Part shown: positions 38,801 to 47,573 of the stretch, piece by piece
Layout of the letters: each line of letters starts with the position of its first letter
How positions within the stretch are numbered: the first letter of the stretch is position 1
Source of the DNA: JACQFK01 sp036383955
GTDB taxonomy: Bacteria; Planctomycetota; MHYJ01; JACPRB01
Length of the DNA stretch: 64,000 bases
Assembly (NCBI GenBank): GCA_036383955.1
Contig: DASVNH010000241.1
Coordinates: 1-64,000 of the forward strand
Direction of reading: 5' to 3'
Translations under genes and position numbers: made by a program
The notes under the pieces: generated by a model
Seen by the model: only the letters and a program-made list of their open reading frames with translations
Told to the model about the DNA's origin: nothing
Databases searched by the model: none

Positions 38801-39553
38801 GGGGAGGCGGGGGAGCGGCACCCTCCGCCCCGTGCCGTGCTTCGCGGCGAGGTAGGCGTCGACGGCCCCGCGCTCCGTGTCGCCGAGGGCGCGGCCGTAG
38901 ACGAGGATCTCGGCGATCTCGCCCTCGAGGAAGCCGGTGGTCGCGGGCGGACCGCCGAACGCGTAGCGCCGGGCGCCGACGGCCACGACGTCCATCGCGA
39001 GGGCCGGGCCCTTGCGCTCGCGCGACGCCTGGAGCGCGCCGTCGCGGTGGAGCGACGTCGTTCCGGCGGAGACGGTGGCGCAGAGCCGCGCGAGCACGCC
39101 GAAGTCGGCGCCGTCCTTGAGCAGGTTGCGCGCGCCGCCGAAGCCGGCCCCTTCGACGTTGAGGACGTCGAAGCGCTCCGTGCCGGCCGGCCCCAGGTCG
39201 AGGGTGAGGCCGCTGACGAAGTCGTTGGCGCCGTCGGCGTGGAGCGCGAGGAAGGCGGGGAAGGCGCCGCGATTCGAGGTCGGCGCGGCCACGACGAAGA
39301 GCGTCAGGGTCTCGAACGACGCGCGGGGGCCCTTCACGAGGAGATGCTGGCGCGCGCCGTCGAAGCGGACGCCGCCGGCCGCGCGGACGGGCCGGGCCGC
39401 TTCATCGGGGGCGACCGCGTGACGGCCGCGGCCGGAGGCGTCGGGCCACGCCTCGACGGGCGCGTCGGCCTTGAGGCGCGAGGCGTCGAGCCAGAGCTCG
39501 AGGCCGTCGCGCACGGGGAGCTCGGCCTGGACGAGCAAGAGGAGCAGGATCAT
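35828..39553 (-). CDS. Giant exported LamG / beta-propeller / haem-binding / ThuA-like protein
   Basis: 1241 residues. Order: signal (MILLLLLVQAELPV); LamG-like domain (~15-235, LELWLDASRL, LHRDGALQASRERKGPALAMDVV); membrane-bound-dehydrogenase-type beta-propeller (~275-650, GYAARPLPVDLNNINNVLYRPDG, LRDTDGDGLEDQAELFW, GIRFPVGLRFNREGDLFATDQEGA); a cytochrome-like segment with GCGKCHRVDGLGGEIGPDLS (CxxCH haem site, ~875) and PSISIMPEGM-like tail; and a C-terminal ThuA-like domain (~1010-1235, HVVLVAGRKDHGPGEHDYPAW, FYQQGTWTPEREKDVDALL). This PVC-type haem protein probably oxidises sugars outside the cell. It is 7 nt downstream of the aldose-epimerase gene on the same strand. Confidence 0.88.
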   Translation of the reverse strand: MILLLLLVQAELPVRDGLELWLDASRLKADAPVEAWPDASGRGRHAVAPDEAARPVRAAGGVRFDGARQHLLVKGPRASFETLTLFVVAAPTSNRGAFPAFLALHADGANDFVSGLTLDLGPAGTERFDVLNVEGAGFGGARNLLKDGADFGVLARLCATVSAGTTSLHRDGALQASRERKGPALAMDVVAVGARRYAFGGPPATTGFLEGEIAEILVYGRALGDTERGAVDAYLAAKHGTGRRVPLPRLPAGAKRLERVAKPPPVKVFAPGYAARPLPVDLNNINNVLYRPDGALLALAYDGDIHLLRDTDGDGLEDQAELFWENKGRLRAPIGMALLGDGVIVPSKGKCSLILPGGRETVIAAGWTELPHGVDALGAAVDPRDGSVYFGLGCANFTNAYLLKDGTSDYRLDGERGTVLRVSPDFTSREIVATGIRFPVGLRFNREGDLFATDQEGATWLPNGNPFDELLHVQKGRHYGFPPRHPKHLPNVLDEPSVFDYAPQHQSTCGLAFDESGDAWVAGYSRGKIYRTSLVKTPAGYVARSRLFASMTTLPADVCFSPKGDLVIAAHGGGPDWGSGPQGKGKLFKIQSVAAPRPVLAWAQGPREVRVAFDRPIEPDQARGAAIEFGRYVEAGDRYESVRPGYQVVQDQLAAPRFELRVLSAQLTADGRTLILPTAAHPEAASYALTLPDAELRYDLRGVEAVWEGEDRWAGWLPHLDLDVARAFTKGSATHDELWARCARPGKLTLRTRLDLRNLLRPEVQPGARLDYVLPEENVRVLAGDRELGDGLAEITIATPGELRVSVSTNEDPRPRALPLRRFLLPWAPLQRERAPAAREIPELAGGRWREGRDLFYGDLAGCGKCHRVDGLGGEIGPDLSNLPHRDYASVLRDVAEPNFAIHPDYVAQVYALDDGQVLSGVARAEGDDLLLADAKGQITRFPKKKVAKARPASISIMPEGMAKALGPERMRDLLTFLLQEGPRMPEYGKETPPPPRPREELKAVLAGAAAAPTRPIHVVLVAGRKDHGPGEHDYPAWRTVWTPLLSRAADVKVTSAMEWPSAEDLKTADVVVFYQQGTWTPEREKDVDALLARGAGLVYAHYAVDGGKDPAGFAKRIGLAWQGGRSKFRHGPLELSFREHPVTRNFGKVRFHDESYWNLVGDPKDVEVLASGVEDGQPQPLIWAKASGTGRVFVSILGHYMWTFDDPLFRVLLLRGIAWAAKEPVDRFNELATPGARLGD

Positions 39554-39560
39554 CGCACCC

Positions 39561-40538
39561 TCACGAGGAGAAGCGGTGGACCATCACGTGGCGATACGTC
39601 TCGCCCGGGCGGAGCACGGGGGAAATCCAGCCCGGGCGGTTCACGGCGTCGGGGAACTTCTGGGTCTCGAGGCAGAGGCCCGCGTGCTTCGGATAGGTCG
39701 CGCCGGCTTTGCCCTTCGACGTCCCGTCGAGGAAGTTCCCGCTGTAGAACTGGATCCCCGGCTCGCTGGACCGGAGCTCGAGGGCGCGGCCCGACGCCGG
39801 ATCCTCGAGGCGCGCGACGCCGCGGAACGCGAAGTTGTGGTCGTAGCCGCCCGGCACCTTCGCGAGATCGTCGCCGACGCGCTTGGGACGTCGGAAATCG
39901 AACGGCGTCCCCGCGACCGGGGCGATCTCGCCGGTCGGGATGAGGCCGGCGTCGACCGGGGTGTAGGCGTCGGCGTCGATCGTGAGGACGTGGTCGAGGA
40001 TCGTCCCGCGGCCGGCGAGGTTCCAGTAGGTGTGGTGGGCGAGGTTGACGAGGGTGGGGGCGTCGGTGGTCGCCGTCATCTCGACGCGGAACTCGCCCGC
40101 CGGCGTGAGCGCGTACTCGACGGCGGCGCGCACGGCGCCGGGATAGCCTTCCTCGCCGTCGGGGCTGACGCGGGTGAAGCGCACGCGCGTGCCGTCGGCC
40201 TCGGCGTCCCAGACGCGGCGGTCGAAGCCGCGGACGCCGCCGTGGAGATGGTGGGGGCCGTTGTTGAGGGAGACCTGGTGGCCGCGGCCGTCGATCGAGA
40301 ACCTCCCCGCGGCGATCCGGTTGGCGCAGCGGCCCGCCACGCAGCCGAAGTAGGGGTGGCCCGCGACGTAGCCGGCGAGGTCGGGGAGGCCGAGGGCGAC
40401 GTCCGTCCCGTCCGGCAGGCGCAGCTCGGTGACGATGGCGCCGTAGGACATCGCCCGGAGCGTGAGGCCGCCGCTGGCGAGCGTGAAGAGGCGGACGGGG
40501 ACGCCTTCGACCTCTCCCAGCGCGGCGGTGTTGGTCAC
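39561..40538 (-). CDS. Aldose 1-epimerase (galactose mutarotase)
   Basis: 325 residues from GTG 40538. Motifs: YFGCVAGRCANRIAAGRF, NNGPHHLHGGVRGFDRRVWD (catalytic His), VNLAHHTYWNLAG (second His), GYDHNFAF and the LCLETQKFPDAVN catalytic-Glu region. It interconverts alpha and beta anomers of hexoses, cytoplasmic or exported without a clear signal here. It leads a two-gene operon with the giant haem protein, supporting sugar oxidation for the latter. Confidence 0.93.
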   Translation of the reverse strand: MTNTAALGEVEGVPVRLFTLASGGLTLRAMSYGAIVTELRLPDGTDVALGLPDLAGYVAGHPYFGCVAGRCANRIAAGRFSIDGRGHQVSLNNGPHHLHGGVRGFDRRVWDAEADGTRVRFTRVSPDGEEGYPGAVRAAVEYALTPAGEFRVEMTATTDAPTLVNLAHHTYWNLAGRGTILDHVLTIDADAYTPVDAGLIPTGEIAPVAGTPFDFRRPKRVGDDLAKVPGGYDHNFAFRGVARLEDPASGRALELRSSEPGIQFYSGNFLDGTSKGKAGATYPKHAGLCLETQKFPDAVNRPGWISPVLRPGETYRHVMVHRFSS

Positions 40539-40544
40539 GCGGAC

Positions 40545-40550
40545 ATCTTA
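40545..40550 (-). promoter_or_regulatory. Candidate -10 box TAAGAT for the aldose-epimerase operon
   Basis: TAAGAT on the minus strand ends 6 nt before GTG 40538, the same short spacing as several other genes in the window. Confidence 0.35.
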
Positions 40551-40561
40551 TGCGCGCGGCG

Positions 40562-40586
40562 GAGAAAAGTGCCTGGCACATTTCTC
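40562..40586. repeat. 25-nt near-perfect palindrome in a divergent promoter region
   Basis: GAGAAA-A-GTGCC-T-GGCAC-A-TTTCTC: all paired positions match except the A/A pair. It sits between the divergent aldose-epimerase and DUF1549/DUF1553 genes and could be an operator or a repeat element; the GTGCCTGGCAC core is, from memory, a common intergenic sequence in several bacteria. Confidence 0.6.
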
Positions 40587-40639
40587 GTAGTTATTTAAGA
40601 ATGTTTACTAATTCGGTGTAACAAGGGGCGGGAGCGGCG

Positions 40640-40693
40640 TACTATAGAAGCGAGCGGGAGAATTAGCCCCCGAAAGGGCCGCTCGCGGAGGAC
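40640..40693 (+). promoter_or_regulatory. Candidate -10 box, leader hairpin and ribosome site of the DUF1549/DUF1553 gene
   Basis: TACTAT (40640-40645) would place the transcript start near 40652. The leader then folds: GCGAGCGG (40650-40657) pairs perfectly with CCGCTCGC (40679-40686), with an inner GCCC/GGGC stem. GGAGGAC (40687-40693) follows immediately, so the hairpin may control ribosome access or protect the 5' end. Confidence 0.45.
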
Positions 40694-40705
40694 AACTAGA
40701 GAGTG

Positions 40706-43012
40706 ATGCTGGTCGCCGCGCTCGTCCTGGCCGTCGCGCAAGAGAAGCCTTCGCCCGAGGCCCTCGAGTTCTTCGAGAAGAAGATCCGGCCGGTCCTCGT
40801 CGAGCGCTGCTATTCCTGCCACAGCGCCGAGGCGAAGAAGCTCAAGGGCGCGCTGCGGGTGGACAGCCGGGCCGACATCCTTCAGGGCGGCGACACCGGG
40901 CCGTCGGCCGTCCCCGGCGATCCCGAGAAGAGCCTCCTCATCAAGGCGCTCCGCTACACCGACCCCGACCTCCAGATGCCGCCGAAGGAGAAGCTGCCGG
41001 CGGCGGTCGTCGACGACTTCGCCCGCTGGATCGTGATGGGCCTGCCCTGGCCCGGCGGCGGCGACGCGGCCAAGCCGGCCAAGCGCGAGGGGATGGAGAT
41101 CCGCGCGGAGGACCGGGCCTACTGGGCGTACCGGCCCGTGAACCGGCCTGTCGTGCCCGCCGGCGCGCATCCCGTCGACGCCCTCCTGCTCGCGAAGCTC
41201 CGCGACAAGGGCCTGAGCCTCTCGCGCCCGGCGTCGCGCGAGGTCCTGATCCGCCGGGCGGCCTACGACCTCACCGGCCTGCCGCCGAGCGCGGAGGAGG
41301 TCGACGCCTTCCTCAAGGACCCCGCGCCCGACGCCTACGAGAAGCTGCTCGAGCGGCTCCTGGCGAGCCCGCGCTACGGCGAGAAGTGGGGGCGGCACTG
41401 GCTCGACCTCGTCCGCTTCGCGGAGACCAACGGCTACGAGCGCGACGGCGACAAGCCCAACGCCTGGCGCTACCGCGACTACGTGATCCGCGCCTTCAAC
41501 GAGGACAAGCCGTACGACCTCTTCCTCAAGGAGCAGCTCGCCGGCGACGAGATGGAGCCGCGGACGTCCGACGCGATCATCGCCACCGGCTACTACCGCC
41601 TCGGGCTCGTCGACGACGAGCCCGCCGACCGCGACCAGGCGAAATTCGACGGCCTGGACGGCTACGTTTCGACGACGTCCCAGGTCATGCTCGGCCTGAC
41701 GATCGGCTGCGCCCGCTGCCACGACCACAAGAAGGACCCGATCCCGCAGACGGACTACTACCGCTTCCTGGCGTTCTTCCACGGCGTCAATCCGACGGCG
41801 CGCGACGGCCCCGGCGCCGAGACCGTCCTGGCGCGCGACGAGGCCGGCCACAAGGCCTTCGAGGAGAAGCTGCGGCCCCTCGAGGAGGAGCTGAAGCGGA
41901 AGCCGGACGAGCCCCGCCGCAAGGCGCTGCAGAAGGCGATCGAGGACCTCAAGAAGTCGCCGCCGAAGGACGAGAAGGCCCTGAGCGTGGCGGAGACCGG
42001 GCGCCCCCCCGACACCTTCCTGCTCCGCCGCGGCAATCCGCGCGTCGAGGGCGAAAAGGTCGAGCCGGGCTTTCCCGTGGTCCTCGGCTTCCCCGACCCC
42101 GACCTCTCCAAGACGAAGAAGGGCCAGAGCAGCGGACGTCGCACCGTCCTCGCCGAGTGGATCGCGAACCCCGCCAACCCGCTGACCTCGCGGGTCATGG
42201 CCAACCGCCTCTGGCAGCACCACTTCGGCCGCGCGATCGTCCCGACGTCCAGCGACTTCGGCCGCCTGGGCGAGGCGCCGACCCATCCGGAGCTTCTCGA
42301 CTGGCTGGCCTCGGAGCTCGTCGCGCGCCGCTGGAAGCTCAAGGACATGCACCGGCTGCTCATGACGTCGAACGCCTACCGCGCCGCTTCGGCGGACGAC
42401 CGCTCCGCCCTCGCGAAGGACCCGGCGAACGAGCTGTTCTGGCGCTATCCCATGCGGCGCCTGACGGCCGAGGAGCTCCGCGACTCGATCCTCGCGGTCA
42501 ACGGCACGCTCAACCTGAAGGCGGGCGGGCCGAGCGTCTTCCCGCCCCTGCCGAAGGAGGTGCTGGCGACGTCCTCCACCCCCAAGAGCGCGTGGGGGAA
42601 GTCGACGCCCGAGGAAGCCGCGCGCCGCAGCGTCTACATCAAGGTCAAGCGCTCGCTGCTCGTGCCGCTGCTGGCGGCCCACGACTTCGCCGACACGGAC
42701 TCCAGCTGCGCGGTGCGCTTCGCCACGACGGTGCCCACGCAGGCCCTGACGCTGCTCAACAGCGAGTTCATGAACGAGCAGGCCGCGCTCTTCGCCCGGA
42801 AGCTGGAGCGGGAGGCGCCGGGGGACGTCGACGCCCAGATCCGCCTCGCCCTGCGCTCGGTGACGCAGCGGCCGGCTTCGGCGAAGGAAGTCGCGCGGGG
42901 CCGGGCGCTGATCGACGCCCTGCGCGGGCAGGACGGCCTGGACGCGGGGCGGGCGCTGACGGGCTTCTGCCTGATGGCGTTGAACCTGAACGAATTCGTT
43001 TATTTGGATTGA
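40706..43012 (+). CDS. Exported PSCyt1-DUF1549-DUF1553 protein (cytochrome-c-like)
   Basis: 768 residues from ATG 40706 (an adjoining GTG at 40703 is possible). Signal MLVAALVLAVAQ; a planctomycetal cytochrome-c-like domain with VLVERCYSCHSAEAKKLKGALRVDSR (CxxCH) and DPDLQMPPKEKL (Met ligand); DUF1549 (~150-350, RYGEKWGRHWLDLVRFAETNGYERD, a second CARCHDHK motif, DPIPQTDYYRF); DUF1553 (~470-740, WIANPANPLTSRVMANRLWQHHFGRAIV, RLTAEELRDSILAVNGTLN, TQALTLLNSEFMNEQA). The function is not known biochemically; a haem-dependent role in polymer breakdown is assumed. It is followed 5 nt later by DUF1501. Confidence 0.92.
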   Translation: MLVAALVLAVAQEKPSPEALEFFEKKIRPVLVERCYSCHSAEAKKLKGALRVDSRADILQGGDTGPSAVPGDPEKSLLIKALRYTDPDLQMPPKEKLPAAVVDDFARWIVMGLPWPGGGDAAKPAKREGMEIRAEDRAYWAYRPVNRPVVPAGAHPVDALLLAKLRDKGLSLSRPASREVLIRRAAYDLTGLPPSAEEVDAFLKDPAPDAYEKLLERLLASPRYGEKWGRHWLDLVRFAETNGYERDGDKPNAWRYRDYVIRAFNEDKPYDLFLKEQLAGDEMEPRTSDAIIATGYYRLGLVDDEPADRDQAKFDGLDGYVSTTSQVMLGLTIGCARCHDHKKDPIPQTDYYRFLAFFHGVNPTARDGPGAETVLARDEAGHKAFEEKLRPLEEELKRKPDEPRRKALQKAIEDLKKSPPKDEKALSVAETGRPPDTFLLRRGNPRVEGEKVEPGFPVVLGFPDPDLSKTKKGQSSGRRTVLAEWIANPANPLTSRVMANRLWQHHFGRAIVPTSSDFGRLGEAPTHPELLDWLASELVARRWKLKDMHRLLMTSNAYRAASADDRSALAKDPANELFWRYPMRRLTAEELRDSILAVNGTLNLKAGGPSVFPPLPKEVLATSSTPKSAWGKSTPEEAARRSVYIKVKRSLLVPLLAAHDFADTDSSCAVRFATTVPTQALTLLNSEFMNEQAALFARKLEREAPGDVDAQIRLALRSVTQRPASAKEVARGRALIDALRGQDGLDAGRALTGFCLMALNLNEFVYLD

Positions 43013-43017
43013 GAGTT

Positions 43018-44466
43018 ATGAGCTTTTGCGGACGCACGCGGCGCGAGTTCCTCTGGCAGGCGGGCGGCGGCTTCGGGGCCGCGGCGCTGTCGAGCCTGCT
43101 CGGCGACGACTTCTTCGCGTCCCAGGCGCTGGCGGCGGACGGGCAGTCGGCGTACACGAGCCCGCTGGCGCCGAAGAAGCCGCACTTCAAGGCCAAGGCC
43201 AAGAGCGTGATCTTCCTCTTCATGTACGGCGGCCCCAGCCAGGTGGACACGTTCGACTACAAGCCCGAGCTCTATCCGCTGGACGGGAAGACGATCCCGG
43301 TGAAGACGTTCGGGCGCGGCGGGAAGAAGAACGAAGGGCGCGTGGTCGGCCCCAAGTGGGCCTTCAAGCCCTACGGGAAGTGCGGCAAGCTCGTGTCCGA
43401 CCTCTTCCCCCACGTGGGCACCTGCGTCGACGACATCGCCTTCCTGCATTCGATGACGGCCGACTCCCCGATCCACGGCTCGGCCATGCTGATGATGAAC
43501 AGCGGCCGCGTGCTGAGCGGCCATCCCTGCATGGGCTCCTGGGTCAACTACGGCCTCGGCACCGTGAACCAGAACCTGCCGGGCTTCGTCGTCATGCTCG
43601 ACGAGAAGGGCGGTCCCATCAGCGGCGCCAAGAACTGGTCGAGCGGCTACATGCCCGCCTCGTACCAGGGCGTCGTGCTGCGCCCCACCGGCCAGCCCAT
43701 CCTCGACCTGGAGCGGCCGGCGGGGATGACCGAGCCGGCGCAACGGAGGATCCTCGACGCCCTCAAGGACTTCAACCAGGAGCACGAGGCGACGCGCTCC
43801 AGCAACTCCAACCTCCAGGCGCGCATCGCCAGCTACGAGCTCGCCTTCAACATGCAGAAGCACGCGCCGGAGGCCGTCGACCTCTCCAAGGAGCCCGACC
43901 ACATCCGCGAGCTCTACGGGCTGAACGAGAAGCGCACGGAGGACTTCGGGAAGAAGTGCCTGATGGCGCGACGGCTGGTGGAGCGGGGCGTGCGCTTCAT
44001 CCAGCTCTACTCGGGCGGCGCGCACAACGACGACAACTGGGACGCCCACAGCGACATGGTGAAGAACCACACCTTCCACGCCGGGAACACGGACAAGCCG
44101 ATCGCCGGCCTGCTCAAGGACCTGAAGCAGCGCGGGCTGCTCGACGAGACGCTGGTCGTCTGGGGCGGCGAGTTCGGCCGCCAGCCCACCGCCGAATACG
44201 CGCAGGGCACGGGCCGCGACCACAATTCCTACGGCTTCACGATGTGGGTCGCGGGCGGCGGCATCAAGGGCGGCATCAGCGTGGGCAAGACCGACGAGCT
44301 GGGCAGCGCGGCCATCGAGGACCGCTTCCACGTGAAGCACCTCCACGCGACCATCCTCCACCAGCTCGGCCTCGATCCCGAGAAGCTCTCGTTCTTCTTC
44401 AGCGGGCTCGATCAGAAGCTCGTCGGCGTCGAAGGGGCGGAGCCCATCCACAAAATCATCGCGTGA
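43018..44466 (+). CDS. Tat-exported DUF1501 (sulfatase-like) protein
   Basis: 482 residues. A twin-arginine signal (RTRREFLWQAGGGFGAAALSSLLG) precedes the DUF1501 domain with alkaline-phosphatase-like features: VIFLFMYGGPSQVDTFDYKPEL, SPIHGSAMLMMNSGRV, RFIQLYSGGAHNDDNWDAHSD, ETLVVWGGEFGRQPTAEYAQGTGRDHNSYGF and HVKHLHATILHQLGLD. DUF1549/1553 plus DUF1501 is a signature gene pair of Planctomycetota. Probable hydrolase of sulfated or phosphorylated polymers, not demonstrated. Confidence 0.93.
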   Translation: MSFCGRTRREFLWQAGGGFGAAALSSLLGDDFFASQALAADGQSAYTSPLAPKKPHFKAKAKSVIFLFMYGGPSQVDTFDYKPELYPLDGKTIPVKTFGRGGKKNEGRVVGPKWAFKPYGKCGKLVSDLFPHVGTCVDDIAFLHSMTADSPIHGSAMLMMNSGRVLSGHPCMGSWVNYGLGTVNQNLPGFVVMLDEKGGPISGAKNWSSGYMPASYQGVVLRPTGQPILDLERPAGMTEPAQRRILDALKDFNQEHEATRSSNSNLQARIASYELAFNMQKHAPEAVDLSKEPDHIRELYGLNEKRTEDFGKKCLMARRLVERGVRFIQLYSGGAHNDDNWDAHSDMVKNHTFHAGNTDKPIAGLLKDLKQRGLLDETLVVWGGEFGRQPTAEYAQGTGRDHNSYGFTMWVAGGGIKGGISVGKTDELGSAAIEDRFHVKHLHATILHQLGLDPEKLSFFFSGLDQKLVGVEGAEPIHKIIA

Positions 44467-44540
44467 TGAGCCGCGGAGCCACCGGGACGCCTCTGGTGGG
44501 TCGGGTCTCTGCGGCTCTGTGTCTCTGTGGCCAATAAGGG
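44467..44540. repeat. Degenerate short-period inverted repeat (CTCTG units)
   Basis: TCTCTGCGGCTCTGTGTCTCTGTGG (44509-44531 and neighbours) is built from CTCTG/TCTGTG units; the facing arm AGCCGCGGAGCCAC (44469-44482) pairs partially. It resembles the intact element 900 bp further on in style. Nothing else is in this 84-bp gap. Confidence 0.45.
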
Positions 44541-44550
44541 GTAAGGAAAC

Positions 44551-45444
44551 ATGCTTGTGACGCTGCTGTTGTCGCTCGTTCTTCAGGACGTCAAGGTCCA
44601 GCAGGTCGGGACGCCCCGGCGGTTCCTGGCCGCCGACTACTCCAAGGGCACCCTCGCGATCTTCGGCAAGGACGGCAAGGTCGAGTGGAAGACCAAGATC
44701 GGGGCCATCCACGACGCCTGGGTGCTGCCCAACGGCAACATCCTCTACCAGCAGGGCTGGACGAAGATCCTCGAAGTGACGCCGGAGCAGAAGGAAGTCT
44801 GGTCCTACGACGCCGCGAAGATGAACGGCAACGAGGGCAGGAAAATCGAGGTCCACGCCTTCCAGCGGCTCGCCGACGGCCTGACGATGATCGTCGAGTC
44901 CGGCTCCGCGCGCATCATCGAAGTCGACAAGGACGGCGCGATCAAGAAGCTGGTCAAGCTCCCCATCGAGAAGCCCGATCCGCATCGCGACACCCGGAAC
45001 GCCCGCAAGCTCGCCAACGGCAACTATCTCGTGTGCCACGAGTCCCTGCTGAAAGTGCGCGAGTACGACGGCGAGGGCAAGACCGTCTGGGAGCACGACG
45101 TGAAGTCCAAGGTCTACGGCGCCGTCCGCCTGAAGAACGGCAACACGCTGATCTCGGCCGGCGACGGCCACCGCGTGTTCGAAGTCGACCCCTCCGGCAA
45201 GGAAGTCTGGTCGATCGGAAAGGACGAGCTCCCCGGCGTGACCCTCGCGTGGATGACGCAGGTCGAGCGCCTGCCGAACGGCAACACGTTCATCGTCAAC
45301 TGCCACGGCAAGCCGACCGACCCCCAGCTCATCGAGGTCTCCCCGGAGAAGAAGATCGTGTGGTCGTACCGCGACTTCGAGACGCTGGGGGGCGCGACGG
45401 CCGTCGCCCAGACCCTGGACGATCCGGCGGCCACGATCCGGTGA
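44551..45444 (+). CDS. Exported NHL/PQQ-like beta-propeller protein
   Basis: 297 residues with signal MLVTLLLSLVLQ. Six or seven blades of a short repeat are visible: RRFLAADYSKGTLAIFGKDGKVEWKTK, IHDAWVLPNGNILYQQG, RNARKLANGNYLVCHES, YGAVRLKNGNTLISAGDGHRVFEVD, QVERLPNGNTFIVNCHG. The recurring LPNGN/LKNGN turn is typical of planctomycetal 'PQQ-binding-like beta-propeller' and arylsulfotransferase-like proteins. A scaffold or sugar-binding role is likely; catalysis is not evident. A ribosome site GGGGTAAGG precedes ATG 44551. Confidence 0.85.
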   Translation: MLVTLLLSLVLQDVKVQQVGTPRRFLAADYSKGTLAIFGKDGKVEWKTKIGAIHDAWVLPNGNILYQQGWTKILEVTPEQKEVWSYDAAKMNGNEGRKIEVHAFQRLADGLTMIVESGSARIIEVDKDGAIKKLVKLPIEKPDPHRDTRNARKLANGNYLVCHESLLKVREYDGEGKTVWEHDVKSKVYGAVRLKNGNTLISAGDGHRVFEVDPSGKEVWSIGKDELPGVTLAWMTQVERLPNGNTFIVNCHGKPTDPQLIEVSPEKKIVWSYRDFETLGGATAVAQTLDDPAATIR

Positions 45445-45446
45445 CG

Positions 45447-45541
45447 TTCACCACGAAGGACACGAAGACCACGAAGGACGAAACCATGAGGACGGGGCGT
45501 ACAAGCGACGAAGAACGGATTCTTCGTGTCTTTGTGGTGAA
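45447..45541. repeat. Inverted repeat of the CACCACGAAGGACACGAAG family
   Basis: Left arm TTCACCACGAAGGACACGAAG (from 45447) and right arm CTTCGTGTCTTTGTGGTGAA (to 45541) are complementary apart from one mismatch and one indel, with 8-9-nt internal periodicity. From memory this family occurs in many unrelated genomes. The Gfo/Idh start codon lies 3 nt after the right arm, so the repeat supplies the 5' leader of that gene. Confidence 0.8.
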
Positions 45542-45544
45542 CAC

Positions 45545-46510
45545 GTGAAGAAACTGCGCTGGGGGATCCTGGGGACGGGGCGCATCGCGGGGACGTTCGC
45601 GGAGGCGCTGGCCGTCCTGCCGGAGATGGAGCTCGCCGCGGTCGGCTCCCGCTCCGCCGGCTCCGCGAAGGAGTTCGCCGCGAAGCACAAGGTCCCGCGG
45701 GCGCACGAGAGCTACGAGGCGCTCGCGAAGGACGACGTCGACGCCGTCTACGTCGCCACGCCGCATCCGTGCCACCGGGAGAACGCGATCCTCTGCCTGC
45801 GGGCGGGGAAGGCCGTGCTCGTCGAAAAACCGTTCGCGATGAACGAGCGCGAGGCCCGGGAGATGGTGGACGTCGCCCGGAAGGAAAGGCGCTTCCTGAT
45901 GGAAGCCATGTGGACGCACTTCCTGCCGGCGATCGTCCGCGCCGAGGCGCTCGTGAAGAAGGGCGCGATCGGCGAGCTCCTGATGGTCCAGGCGGACTTC
46001 GGGTTCCGCGCGCCCTTCGATCCCAAGGGCCGGCTCTTCGACCCGGCGCTCGGCGGCGGCTCGCTGCTGGACGTCGGCGTCTACCCCGTCTCCCTCGCCA
46101 CGCGGCTGCTGGGCGAGCCCGCGAAGATCCAGAGCGCGGCGGTGCTGGGGAAGACGGGCGTCGACGAGCAGGCCTCGATGATCCTGGAGTACGCGGGCGG
46201 CGCCCAGGCCGTCCTGTCCAGCGCCATCCGCTGCGAGACGGGGCACGCGGCCGTCCTGTCCGGGACGGAGGGCCGGATCCGGATCGAGGCGCCGTTCTGG
46301 AAGAGCCAGAAGCTGATGGTGAAGGAGGAGGCGGTCGACCTCCCCTTCCGCGGCAACGGCTACACGCACCAGGCGCTCGAGGTGGCGCGCTGCCTGGTCG
46401 AGGGCGAGCTCGAAAGCCCCCGGATGTCGCACGCCTTCTCGCTCTCGGTGATGCGGACGCTCGACGCCCTCCGCCGCCCCTGGGGGCTGCGTTATCCGGC
46501 CGACGGTTAA
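45545..46510 (+). CDS. Gfo/Idh/MocA family oxidoreductase
   Basis: 321 residues from GTG 45545. Rossmann start LRWGILGTGRIAGTFAEAL, the DAVYVATPHPCHRENAILCLRAGKAVLVEKPF (EKP motif), and the C-terminal GGGSLLDVGVYPVSLATRLLG sheet domain. It uses NAD(P) to oxidise or reduce a sugar or cyclitol. It stands directly before the sugar ABC importer, and likely acts on the imported sugar. No ribosome site is visible because a repeat ends 3 nt before the start. Confidence 0.92.
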   Translation: MKKLRWGILGTGRIAGTFAEALAVLPEMELAAVGSRSAGSAKEFAAKHKVPRAHESYEALAKDDVDAVYVATPHPCHRENAILCLRAGKAVLVEKPFAMNEREAREMVDVARKERRFLMEAMWTHFLPAIVRAEALVKKGAIGELLMVQADFGFRAPFDPKGRLFDPALGGGSLLDVGVYPVSLATRLLGEPAKIQSAAVLGKTGVDEQASMILEYAGGAQAVLSSAIRCETGHAAVLSGTEGRIRIEAPFWKSQKLMVKEEAVDLPFRGNGYTHQALEVARCLVEGELESPRMSHAFSLSVMRTLDALRRPWGLRYPADG

Positions 46511-46571
46511 GAGTGGATGCCCCACGGACGCCTTTGATAAGGTGTCCAGGCTTTCCTAGGGAGATCAATCG

Positions 46572-47573
<1,002 letters not shown>

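Noticed and set aside
35750..39943. 1397-codon open frame on the plus strand
   Set aside because: It is the GC-driven antisense shadow of the haem protein at 35828-39553; its composition (Arg/Ala/Gly/Val with no domain motif) is typical of such shadows. Many other long antisense frames were dropped for the same reason.
40622..40645. ECF-sigma promoter of the type GTAAC - 15 nt - CGTACT before the DUF1549/DUF1553 gene
   Set aside because: Match to an ECF consensus is partial and a sigma-70-like TACTAT overlaps it; not enough to call.
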